From NCBI GenBank assembly GCA_934177795.1, contig CAKPPS010000005.1:1-59226 (forward strand): 59,226 nt of DNA. The letters run 5' to 3'. Under the pieces are notes generated by a model, which had not been told where the DNA came from, ran no database searches, and saw nothing but the letters and a program-made list of their open reading frames with translations. Both the position numbers and the translations under genes were made by a program. Within the stretch, counting starts at the first letter, position 1; each line of letters opens with the position of its first letter. Source of the stretch: an uncultured Clostridia bacterium. Lineage in GTDB: Bacteria > Bacillota > Clostridia > TANB77 > CAG-508. Shown one piece after another: positions 39,216-46,872 of this stretch.

Positions 39216-40598
39216 TTAGAAATTAATTTTATCATTTACCCATTTTTCTACTTCATCTATATTAATTCTTATTTGTTCCATTGTGTCTCTATCTCTTATT
39301 GTAACAGTATTATCTTCTAAAGTGTCAAAATCTATAGTTAAGCAATATGGTGTTCCTATTTCATCTTCTCTTCTATATCGTTTTCCAATGCTTCCAGCTT
39401 CATCATAATCACACATAAAACTTTTTGACAATTTTGCATATACTTCTTGTGCCTTACCTGATAATTTTTTAGATAATGGTAAAATTGCTATTTTATATGG
39501 AGCTAGCGCTGGATGTAGATGCAATACTACCCTAGTATCTCCTTCTGCTATCTCTTCTTCTTCATAACTATTACATAAAAATGCAAGTACTACTCTATCA
39601 GCTCCAAGTGATGGTTCAATTACATAAGGAATATATTTTTCGTTTGTTTCTGTATCTTGATATGATAAGTCTTGTTTTGAATGGTTTGCGTGTTGTGTTA
39701 AATCATAATCTGTTCTGTCAGCAATTCCCCACAATTCACCCCAACCAAATGGAAAAGCAAATTCTATATCTGTTGTTGCTGCACTATAAAATACTAATTC
39801 TTCTGGTGAATGATCTCTTAAACGTATATTTTCTTTTTTCATTCCTAAATTTAATAACCAATTTTCACAAAAATCTTTCCAATATTTATGCCATTCTAAA
39901 TCTGTTCCTGGTTTACAGAAAAATTCTAGTTCCATTTGTTCAAATTCTCTTGTTCTGAAAGTAAAGTTTCCTGGTGTAATTTCATTTCTAAAAGCTTTTC
40001 CTATTTGTGCTATACCAAATGGTAATTTTTTTCTAGATGTTCTTAGTACATTTTTGAAATCTACAAAAATACCTTGTGCTGTTTCTGGTCTTAAATATAT
40101 TTCTGCTGTTTTATCTTCGGTTACACCTTGAAATGTTTTGAACATTAAATTAAATTTTCTTATATCTGTAAAATTTGTTTTTCCACATTTTGGACATGGT
40201 ATTTTATTTTCATTAATAAAATTTATTAATTCACTATCAGACATTCCGTCTGCAATCATATCTTTTCCTTTTTCATGAGCCCATTCTTCAATTAACTTAT
40301 CTGCTCTATGTCTTGTTTTACAATCTTTGCAATCTATTAATGGATCTGAAAATCCACCTACATGTCCTGATGCTACCCATGTTTCTGGATTCATTAAGAT
40401 TGCTGCATCTAAACCAACAATATTTTGTTGCTCTTGAATAAATTTTTTCCTCCAAGCTGCCTTAACATTGTTTTTTAGTTCATTTCCTAAAGGTCCATAA
40501 TCCCACGTATTTGCTAGTCCTCCATAAATTTCTGAGCCAGGATATATATATCCTCTATTTTTGCATAAAGCTACTAATGTATCCATTGATTTTAACAT
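39216..40598 (-). CDS. glyS: Glycyl-tRNA synthetase, dimeric class II
   Basis: A 460-aa alpha-2 type enzyme. RGYIYPGSEIYGGLANTWDYGP is its N-terminal signature, zinc-ribbon cysteines appear in CKDCKTRH and CPKCGKTNF, motif 2 is FRNEITPGNFTFRTREFEQME, and motif 3 and the anticodon domain follow. It charges tRNA-Gly. Expression is under a T-box leader. All tRNA-Gly used at the CGG shift sites would pass through this enzyme. Confidence 0.97.
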   Translation of the reverse strand: MLKSMDTLVALCKNRGYIYPGSEIYGGLANTWDYGPLGNELKNNVKAAWRKKFIQEQQNIVGLDAAILMNPETWVASGHVGGFSDPLIDCKDCKTRHRADKLIEEWAHEKGKDMIADGMSDSELINFINENKIPCPKCGKTNFTDIRKFNLMFKTFQGVTEDKTAEIYLRPETAQGIFVDFKNVLRTSRKKLPFGIAQIGKAFRNEITPGNFTFRTREFEQMELEFFCKPGTDLEWHKYWKDFCENWLLNLGMKKENIRLRDHSPEELVFYSAATTDIEFAFPFGWGELWGIADRTDYDLTQHANHSKQDLSYQDTETNEKYIPYVIEPSLGADRVVLAFLCNSYEEEEIAEGDTRVVLHLHPALAPYKIAILPLSKKLSGKAQEVYAKLSKSFMCDYDEAGSIGKRYRREDEIGTPYCLTIDFDTLEDNTVTIRDRDTMEQIRINIDEVEKWVNDKINF

Positions 40599-40616
40599 AA
40601 TAAAAACCTCCTTTAA

Positions 40617-40815
40617 AAATCAAAAAAACTTTCCATCAACCTAGCATAATTGCTAGGGACGAAAGTTAATTTCCGCGTTTCCACCCTAATTCTTAAAACT
40701 ATCTGTTTTAAGCACCTTAATTTTATTACTACTCCAAAGCTCCCCCATACTTTATTTATTATTGGTTTTACACTATCACCAACTCACTTTAAATAAATTG
40801 TTAGTATTTTTTCTT
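40617..40815 (-). promoter_or_regulatory. T-box riboswitch of glyS
   Basis: On the minus strand a long structured leader contains the T-box core AGGGTGGAAACGCGG (40687-40673), which pairs with the uncharged tRNA acceptor end. A terminator stem follows (40666-40622: AACTTTC..CCTAGC against GCTAGG..GAAAGTT, then T7). A GGA in TTTGGAGTAG could be the specifier for glycine, but I did not fold stem I. Uncharged tRNA-Gly would favour read-through into glyS. Confidence 0.88.
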
Positions 40816-40842
40816 TTTCATCATAGTTATTTAATTTTCTAT

Positions 40843-40871
40843 ATTCTATTACCATTTTAAAAAAATGTCAA
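40843..40871 (-). promoter_or_regulatory. Promoter of the glyS T-box transcript
   Basis: TTGACA (40871-40866), 17 bases, TAGAAT (40848-40843) on the minus strand, about 30 bases ahead of the structured leader. Confidence 0.75.
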
Positions 40872-40889
40872 TAATTTTTATAAAAATCC

Positions 40890-40918
40890 TTGCTAAAATA
40901 TATTTTTTGTGCTAATAT
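40890..40918 (+). promoter_or_regulatory. Promoter of tRNA-Trp
   Basis: TTGCTA (40890-40895), 17 bases, TAATAT (40913-40918), about 20 bases before the tRNA 5' end. Confidence 0.65.
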
Positions 40919-40938
40919 AGTTAATGTCTAAAGTCTAT

Positions 40939-41013
40939 AGGGGTATAGTGTTAATGGTAGCACATCGGTCTCCAAAACCGCCTGTGAGGGTTCGAATCCT
41001 TCTACCCCTGCCA
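40939..41013 (+). tRNA. tRNA-Trp (anticodon CCA)
   Basis: Acceptor strands AGGGGTA and TACCCCT, anticodon loop CTCCAAA (anticodon CCA), T-loop TTCGAAT, and an encoded CCA at 41011-41013. An ATATGG/CCATAT hairpin with T-run follows as a terminator. Confidence 0.95.
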
Positions 41014-41104
41014 ATGTGAAACCATATTTTATATGGTTTTTTTATATTACAAGAAAATTATTTAAAACTCTTATTAATATTCTAATATAATTTTTTGTCT
41101 CGAG

Positions 41105-41700
41105 GTGATTTTTATACTTAATAAAGTCAAATATTTGATTTATGCTCTTATTTTCTTTATATTTTTTATTTCTATATTTTTTGTTCCATTAATTCCTAAT
41201 ACCAATGTTTCTACTTCTGAAAATTCTGAAGTAATTACTTTAAATCCTAACGGTTTTATATGGCCACTGCCTGGTTATACCACAATTAGTTCTCCTTTTG
41301 GAAAACGTAATTCTCCAACTGCTCGGAGCTTCTTCTTCTCATTCAGGAATTGATATTCCTGCTCCAGAAGGCACTCGGATTTATTGCCATTGCTGATGGA
41401 ATCATTACATTTGCTCAATTTTTAGGAGCAGGTGGATATACTATAACACTTTCTTTTGGAAATTATAAAGTATCTTATTGTCATTGTTCACCAATCTTTA
41501 TTGTTAAAGTTGGAGATACTATTAAGCAAGGTCAAATTATTGGTCATGTAGGCCCTAAATACGTATATGGTGTTCCTGGTAATCAGTATCACGATAGTTC
41601 TGGAAAACCTACAAATGGAGCTACTACTGGTACACATTTGCATTTGGGTGTTCGTATTAATAATGATTATACTAATCCTTTAGTTCTTTTTTCTAGATAA
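41105..41700 (+). CDS. Secreted M23 metallopeptidase, frame restored by two +1 shifts at CGG
   Basis: About 197 aa after correction. An N-terminal membrane or signal segment (residues 4-30) precedes an LytM domain. The first frame ends in nonsense after SPTA at CGG 41324-41326; skipping C gives SPTAGASSSHSGIDIPAPEGT, which contains the first zinc ligand region (HSGIDI). CGG 41376-41378 then needs a second skip to give GTGFIAIADGI. The end GTHLHLGVR holds the HxH zinc ligands. It should cut peptidoglycan cross-bridges. GTG at 41105 is the likeliest start, though it overlaps the GAGGTGAT ribosome-like site, so the start is uncertain. Confidence 0.88.
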
Positions 41701-41723
41701 AAATAAATAACAATTGACATTCT

Positions 41724-41758
41724 AAAAAGAGAACCGCATTACACAGTTCTCTTTTTTT
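41724..41758. terminator. Bidirectional terminator
   Basis: AAAAAGAGAAC and GTTCTCTTTTT form an 11-bp stem with T-runs on both strands. It separates the converging M23 gene and the gene at 41775. Confidence 0.8.
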
Positions 41759-41774
41759 AGTCCTTCTAAAACAA

Positions 41775-42230
41775 TTACCAGCAATCTTTTGCATATTGAC
41801 GTACAAAGCCGTCAATGTCTCCTTTTTTTACTCTGGCATTAATGAAAATGTAACTAGCCTCTGGGTCACCATAATTTATTGATGCCTCATAAATGTCATT
41901 ACATCCAGTAACAGCCAGCCACTCTTCCCAATCCTGTTCATCCCTTATGTACAGCCTTTCAAACTGTATAATGACATATTTTCCATCATCAGCCCAGCAA
42001 CTACCTTGTACTCCCTGATAATGAGAATCTTCTTTAGCAAATTCTTTGAACTTTTCTTCGAATTCACCGCTTTCATAATCCCATGTTTCTACTTCTTTTT
42101 TTAAGTTTTCCGGATCTTTCTCGAGTCGCCGGCAACACGATATATTGGTATCGTACTCGATTCCATATGTATTTAATGCTGCCATTACATTGTTCATAAT
42201 TTTTTTTGTTTTTGCTGTTTCATTTAACAT
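41775..42230 (-). CDS. Orphan protein, 151 aa, atypical composition
   Basis: No family recognised. Acidic and aromatic with several cysteines (NISCCRRLE, GSCWADDG, VTGCND); the last residues are RQYAKDCW. It uses CGG CGA in frame for the RR pair (CGG at 42131-42129), GCCGGC and other G+C-rich words unlike its neighbours. Ribosome site AGGAAGG. Together with the gene at 38633 it looks recently acquired and is one of the few in-frame CGG users without a frame jump. Confidence 0.6.
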   Translation of the reverse strand: MLNETAKTKKIMNNVMAALNTYGIEYDTNISCCRRLEKDPENLKKEVETWDYESGEFEEKFKEFAKEDSHYQGVQGSCWADDGKYVIIQFERLYIRDEQDWEEWLAVTGCNDIYEASINYGDPEASYIFINARVKKGDIDGFVRQYAKDCW

Positions 42231-42407
42231 TTTTTTCCTTCCTGCCTCATCTCATATTGTAAGGACTTTTGTAAGCAACGAATTATTGTATTTAAAATAA
42301 CATTTTAGGATATATTCCCTAATATTATTTTCAATAATTCTTCTATTAGTTAATTTTTCTATATTATTATATACTTTTTTATCTTTTTTGTCAAATTTAT
42401 GTAAATC

Positions 42408-42435
42408 AAAAAAGCCGTTTTCACACAGCTTTTTT
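42408..42435 (-). terminator. Terminator of the zinc-ribbon gene
   Basis: AAAAAAGC and GCTTTTTT arms with a 12-base loop; the T-run follows on the minus strand just after the stop at 42450. Confidence 0.7.
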
Positions 42436-42449
42436 ATTTAATATTTATT

Positions 42450-42983
42450 TTACATATCATCTTCATTGTCTTCATTTTTATTTTTTGTATCTTTTTCTTC
42501 TCCATTATCTACGTCTTCTTTGTTGTCATCTGTGATTGTATCATCACATCCACAACAACCTGAACATCCCATGCTGCAATCTCTTTCATTATTTTCCAAG
42601 TCGCCTGACCAATCTAATTCAATAATATTATTGCACTCTGGACATTCTACTTCATTTTTAGTTTCGTCAATATCAATTACAAATTGATTATCACAATAAG
42701 GACATATTATTTCAAAATCGAAACCTTCTTCTGAATAAATATCTCTTTCTATATTTTCTAAACTATGTTGCATTTTTTCCATTTTTTGAAACATATCTTT
42801 TTGTTTGTCTTCTAAATCTTTTATCTTCTCTTCCTTATATGTTAAAACACAATCTATTTGTTCTGATACTACATCAAAGAATTGTGCAAATCTTTCTTTT
42901 ACATATTCTATGTCTTTTTCATTCTTTAAATTTTGTTCTATGTCCTTTAAGAAATTATTAAATTCATCTTTTAATCTAGCCAT
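42450..42983 (-). CDS. Coiled-coil protein with zinc ribbon and cysteine-rich acidic tail
   Basis: A 177-aa protein. Residues 1-90 are a charged coiled coil. A zinc ribbon follows (CPYCDNQF, then CPECNNII), then CSMGCSGCCGCDD and a highly acidic tail of D, E, K and N. It is downstream of efp on the same strand, 18 bases away, and probably cotranscribed. It might bind metal or an RNA or protein partner; function unknown. Confidence 0.7.
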   Translation of the reverse strand: MARLKDEFNNFLKDIEQNLKNEKDIEYVKERFAQFFDVVSEQIDCVLTYKEEKIKDLEDKQKDMFQKMEKMQHSLENIERDIYSEEGFDFEIICPYCDNQFVIDIDETKNEVECPECNNIIELDWSGDLENNERDCSMGCSGCCGCDDTITDDNKEDVDNGEEKDTKNKNEDNEDDM

Positions 42984-43000
42984 ATTGGAATTCTACCTTT

Positions 43001-43567
43001 CTATACTCTTTCCATGTATTCGCCTGTTCTTGTGTCAATTCTTAAAATATCTCCAATATTAACGAATAATGGTACTTGAATTTCTAAACCTGTTTCTAAT
43101 TTAGCTGGTTTTCCTGAAGTTGTTGTTGTATTTCCACTAAATCCAGGTTCTGTATATGTAACTTCTAATTCAACAAATATAGGTGGTTCTACTGCAAATA
43201 CATTTCCTTTAAAAGAAAGTATTGTAACTTCCATATTTTCTTTTAAATATTTTAAACAATCACCAATTTGTCCTTCATTTAATGGCATTTGGTCATAAGT
43301 TTCATTATCCATGAAATAATATAACCCTCCATCATTATATAAGTATTGCATTGCTTTTTTTTCTATTTGTGCTGCTGGGAACTTATCTGATGGATTAAAT
43401 GTTTTTTCTAAAGTTGCACCTGTAATAACATTTTTTAATTTTGTTCTTACAAAAGCTGAACCTTTTCCTGGTTTTACATGTTGGAATTCTACTATTCTGT
43501 AAACATTTCCCTCCATTTCAAATGTTGTTCCATTTCTAAAATCTCCTGCTGAATATACTGATGCCAT
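43001..43567 (-). CDS. efp: Elongation factor P
   Basis: A 188-aa three-domain protein beginning MASVYSAGDFRNGTTFEMEG, with the loop lysine in HVKPGKGSAFVR (K35) that reaches the peptidyl transferase centre. It relieves stalling at proline runs. Start chosen at 43567 behind GAAAGGAGAAAT; the ATG at 43585 is part of that site. It follows the M24 peptidase gene, the usual pair. Confidence 0.96.
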   Translation of the reverse strand: MASVYSAGDFRNGTTFEMEGNVYRIVEFQHVKPGKGSAFVRTKLKNVITGATLEKTFNPSDKFPAAQIEKKAMQYLYNDGGLYYFMDNETYDQMPLNEGQIGDCLKYLKENMEVTILSFKGNVFAVEPPIFVELEVTYTEPGFSGNTTTTSGKPAKLETGLEIQVPLFVNIGDILRIDTRTGEYMERV

Positions 43568-43697
43568 ATTTATTTCTCCTTTCATTTATCTTTATTTTTT
43601 CTATCTATAAATACTTTTTACATTTTACTATATTTTTACCTAAAAATCAAGGTTTTGAGTAGTATAATCATCGAAAACTTATTTTTACAATATAACT

Positions 43698-44756
43698 TTA
43701 TATTATAATATAATTTTTCTCTGAATTAGTTAATTTTATACATCCAAATTTTGTTATTTGTATAGTATCTTCTATTCTTACTCCAAATTTACCTGGTATA
43801 TATATTCCTGGTTCATCTGTTACAACCATATTTTCCTTTAATATCATATCTGACCTACGATTTATATATGGTGATTCATGAATTTCCATACCTACACCAT
43901 GACCTAAAGCATGTATTAAATCATATCCATTTAGCTGAAAATCACTTTCTACCATTTTTGTTAATAATCTAGTATTTGCTCCATCTTTCATTTCTTCAAT
44001 TACTTTATTTTGATTTTCTAATACTCTATCATATATTGTTTTCATCTCTTCTGGTACTTTTCCTACAAAAAACGTTCTTGTCATGTCTGAACAATACCCA
44101 TTAACTTTGCATCCCATATCTATTGTTATAATATCAACATCCTGTATTTTTCTATCTGTAGGTATTGCGTGTGGTTTAGATGAATTTTCCCCAGATGCTA
44201 CTATTGTTTCAAAAGATAATCCATCTGTTCTCTGTTTGTAATAATCTTCTATTTCGTTTGCTATTTGTTTTTCCGTCATTCCTGGTTTTATATAAGTTAA
44301 TATATAGCTAAAACAATTGTCTGTAATTTCACACGCCTTTTTTATGTTACTTATTTCTTCATCATCTTTAATCATTCTTTGTTTTTCTATAATATTTTCA
44401 GTTTCTACAAAATTATGAATTTTATACTTTCTAATATATTCTTTATATTGTGCATAAGTAACATAATTTTCTTCAAATCCTACATTTTCACAAAACATAA
44501 AGAAATTTTCATAATCATCTTTTGATATATCTTGAATATCATATACTATAATTTCATCAAATAATGTTAAAGTACTATGTACATGTTCTATATATCTTGA
44601 ATCAGTTATATAAATATTCTCTTTTCGTGTTAACAATAATGTTCCTTCTGCTTCTATGTTTGTAAGATATTTAATATTAATTGGATTTGATATTATTAAT
44701 CCTTGTAAATCTAAACTAGACATTTTATTTCTTAACCATTGTAGTTTGGGATTCAT
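43698..44756 (-). CDS. Xaa-Pro aminopeptidase (M24)
   Basis: About 352 aa. The creatinase-like N-terminal domain is followed by the pita-bread catalytic domain with metal ligands in ITIDMGCKVNGYCSDMTRTF, HALGHGVGMEIHE and TDEPGIYIPG. It removes N-terminal residues ahead of proline. Start at 44756 (MNPKLQW) with AAAGG 9 bases upstream. Confidence 0.93.
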   Translation of the reverse strand: MNPKLQWLRNKMSSLDLQGLIISNPINIKYLTNIEAEGTLLLTRKENIYITDSRYIEHVHSTLTLFDEIIVYDIQDISKDDYENFFMFCENVGFEENYVTYAQYKEYIRKYKIHNFVETENIIEKQRMIKDDEEISNIKKACEITDNCFSYILTYIKPGMTEKQIANEIEDYYKQRTDGLSFETIVASGENSSKPHAIPTDRKIQDVDIITIDMGCKVNGYCSDMTRTFFVGKVPEEMKTIYDRVLENQNKVIEEMKDGANTRLLTKMVESDFQLNGYDLIHALGHGVGMEIHESPYINRRSDMILKENMVVTDEPGIYIPGKFGVRIEDTIQITKFGCIKLTNSEKNYIII

Positions 44757-44791
44757 TTTTATCATCCTTTCAAAGTATATTTTTTCTACAT

Positions 44792-45542
44792 TTATTTATA
44801 CATTCCTAATGTAAATATTTTCATTAATATTAATTTAATTGTTTCAAATGGTACATACATACTAATAAATGTTGCTATTACTATAAATGGTCCAAAAGGT
44901 ATATACTCATCTGTTTTTTTAATTTTTGTTGCTAATAATACTATACTTAAAACTGCTCCTATTAAAAATGATACTAATGTTATTATTACAATATTAGATA
45001 ATCCAAAATATAGCCCTAGTGCTCCCATTAGTTTTACATCTCCAAAGCCCATTGCCTCTTTTCCATAAAACAATCCTCCAACTAATGTAATTGTGAGAAA
45101 TATTCCTGCACCAGCTATCATTCCTAATAGCATATTTAACGTTATTGCTACATCTGACATTCCGATATAGAAATGCAAATATTAAACCACACTCAAAAAT
45201 TGTTAAATTTAATCTATTAGGTATAATTTGTAATCTATAATCAATTACAAATACTGATAATAGCATTGGTGTTAATATAATATATTTTATTAGGTCTAAA
45301 TTTGCAATTAATGTTTCTTTTATTCCTATTGTATATATAAGTGTTACATAAATAGATGACACTAATAACATTAATATATAATTTGGTTTAAATTTTCTTT
45401 TATATTCTTTAAATATATCTAACGAAAATACCTTTTTGTATTCTGGTAATCGTGTATTAGCCCAATCTACTACTTGACCTACTACTAGTCCTATAATTGC
45501 TGCAAATAAATAGTATCCTATATGTACATCATTATAATACAT
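44792..45542 (-). CDS. A24 prepilin peptidase, frame restored by a +1 shift at CGG
   Basis: About 249 aa with eight hydrophobic segments. The first frame runs to FAFLY and hits CGG (45164-45162); skipping the C gives LYGMSDVAITLNMLLGMIAG and continues through GKEAMGFGDVKLMGALG, the family's GxGD catalytic motif. VIDYRLQIIPNRLN carries the first catalytic aspartate. It cleaves and N-methylates type IV pilin-like leaders such as that of the protein at 51354. The second ORF cannot start on its own because it lacks the first aspartate. Confidence 0.9.
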
Positions 45543-45545
45543 TAT

Positions 45546-46046
45546 CTACATACCATTTCCTTTCTTCTTAAATTTTATTTTTATTTTATTTTCTATTGGC
45601 CTTTTCCATGCGGTATACCAAAAGTCCTTTTTATTAATTGGTTCTACTAATATTGTAAACATATTACATCTGTTTCCACCAATAATATCTGTAAATATTT
45701 GATCCCCTACAATTGCAATATTTTCATTTTTTTCTTTTAATTCTTTTTGACACTTTTTAAACCCTCTTTTTAGTGGCTTCATTGCAAAAATATGATACTT
45801 TATATCTAATTCTGTTGCTATTTTTAATATTTTTTCTTTATCATTAGTATTAGATAATATATATAATTTTACTCCTTGACCTTTTAAATCTTTTGCCCAT
45901 TTTATTACCTCTTTTGTAAGTTTTTTTGAATAGTCAACTAATGTATTATCTACATCTAATAATAATGCTTTTATTTTATTCTTTTTTAAAAATTCTATGC
46001 TTATATCTTCTACTTTATCAAAATATGCATCTGGATATATATTCAT
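45546..46046 (-). CDS. YqeG-family HAD phosphatase
   Basis: A 166-aa protein with HAD motif I LLLDVDNTLVDY, motif II ILSNTN and motif III/IV KPLKRGF and GDQIFTDIIGGN. Family members act on small phosphate substrates (phosphatidylglycerol phosphate in some). It is 3 bases upstream of the prepilin peptidase start. Confidence 0.9.
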   Translation of the reverse strand: MNIYPDAYFDKVEDISIEFLKKNKIKALLLDVDNTLVDYSKKLTKEVIKWAKDLKGQGVKLYILSNTNDKEKILKIATELDIKYHIFAMKPLKRGFKKCQKELKEKNENIAIVGDQIFTDIIGGNRCNMFTILVEPINKKDFWYTAWKRPIENKIKIKFKKKGNGM

Positions 46047-46147
46047 TTTTTATCTTCCTTTCATCAAACATAGATTAAATACAAAATTTGGGCTAGTTTT
46101 ATCTAATTTTCTTTTATATTATCAAATTCTTATATTTTTTGTCAATC

Positions 46148-46858
46148 TTATTTTATCTTAATCAAATCAAAATTAATGCTATCTGCACTAACTAACTGAA
46201 ATTCAATTCCAAAATGTTCACCTAAAATAGCTTCTTTTATTGCCATTCCATGTAAATGACCATAATAACATTTATTTATATTGTATTTTTTTAAAACTTT
46301 TATAAAACCACTCATTTCATTTTTTTGCAAGTTTTGTTTTACTATTGGTGGATAATGCATAAAAGCTATTATTTCTTTATTCATCCCATAATTATCTATT
46401 CCATTTTTTATTGATAACTCTAATCTAGTTATTTCTCTATTTATCATTTTTTTATTTTCATCATTATCTTCATATAGGTTCCAACCTCTAGTTCCTACTA
46501 TAATAGTATCTTCGTATTCATAAGAATTATTGTATAAAAAATCAATATTATCAAAATTATTTTCTTTTATATAATTTCTCATACTTTTTACTGTTGACCA
46601 CCAATAATCATGGTTGCCTTTTAATAATAATTTTTTACCTGGTAATTTATTTAAATATTCAAAATCCTTATATGTATCTTTTAAATACATTGACCATGAG
46701 AAGTCTCCTGGTAAAATTACAAGGTCATTATTATTAACTTTCTTTTCCCAATTTATTTTTATTTTGCTCTCATGTTGATTCCAATTTTCGCCGAAAATAT
46801 TCATGGGTTTATCCTCATTAAATGATAAATGTAAATCACCTATTGCATATATTGACAT
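46148..46858 (-). CDS. Metallophosphoesterase
   Basis: A 236-aa calcineurin-like enzyme. Metal-site motifs: IGDLHLS, ILPGDFSW, LKGNHDYWW, FMHYPP and YYGHLHG. The ORF is 14 bases after tsaD. The substrate cannot be told from the sequence. Confidence 0.9.
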   Translation of the reverse strand: MSIYAIGDLHLSFNEDKPMNIFGENWNQHESKIKINWEKKVNNNDLVILPGDFSWSMYLKDTYKDFEYLNKLPGKKLLLKGNHDYWWSTVKSMRNYIKENNFDNIDFLYNNSYEYEDTIIVGTRGWNLYEDNDENKKMINREITRLELSIKNGIDNYGMNKEIIAFMHYPPIVKQNLQKNEMSGFIKVLKKYNINKCYYGHLHGMAIKEAILGEHFGIEFQLVSADSINFDLIKIK

Positions 46859-46872
46859 TTATTTGCCCCTAT

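Noticed and set aside
5448..45164. Explaining the ten broken frames as random sequencing or assembly indels
   Set aside because: All ten are single extra C bases creating in-frame CGG before glycine. Random indels in such DNA would fall at A/T homopolymers and include deletions; none do. A systematic artefact cannot be fully excluded without reads, so this is kept as the main alternative.
5448..45164. CGG simply reassigned to another amino acid
   Set aside because: A reassigned codon would not change frame. At each site the downstream protein is in the +1 frame, so a frame step is needed.
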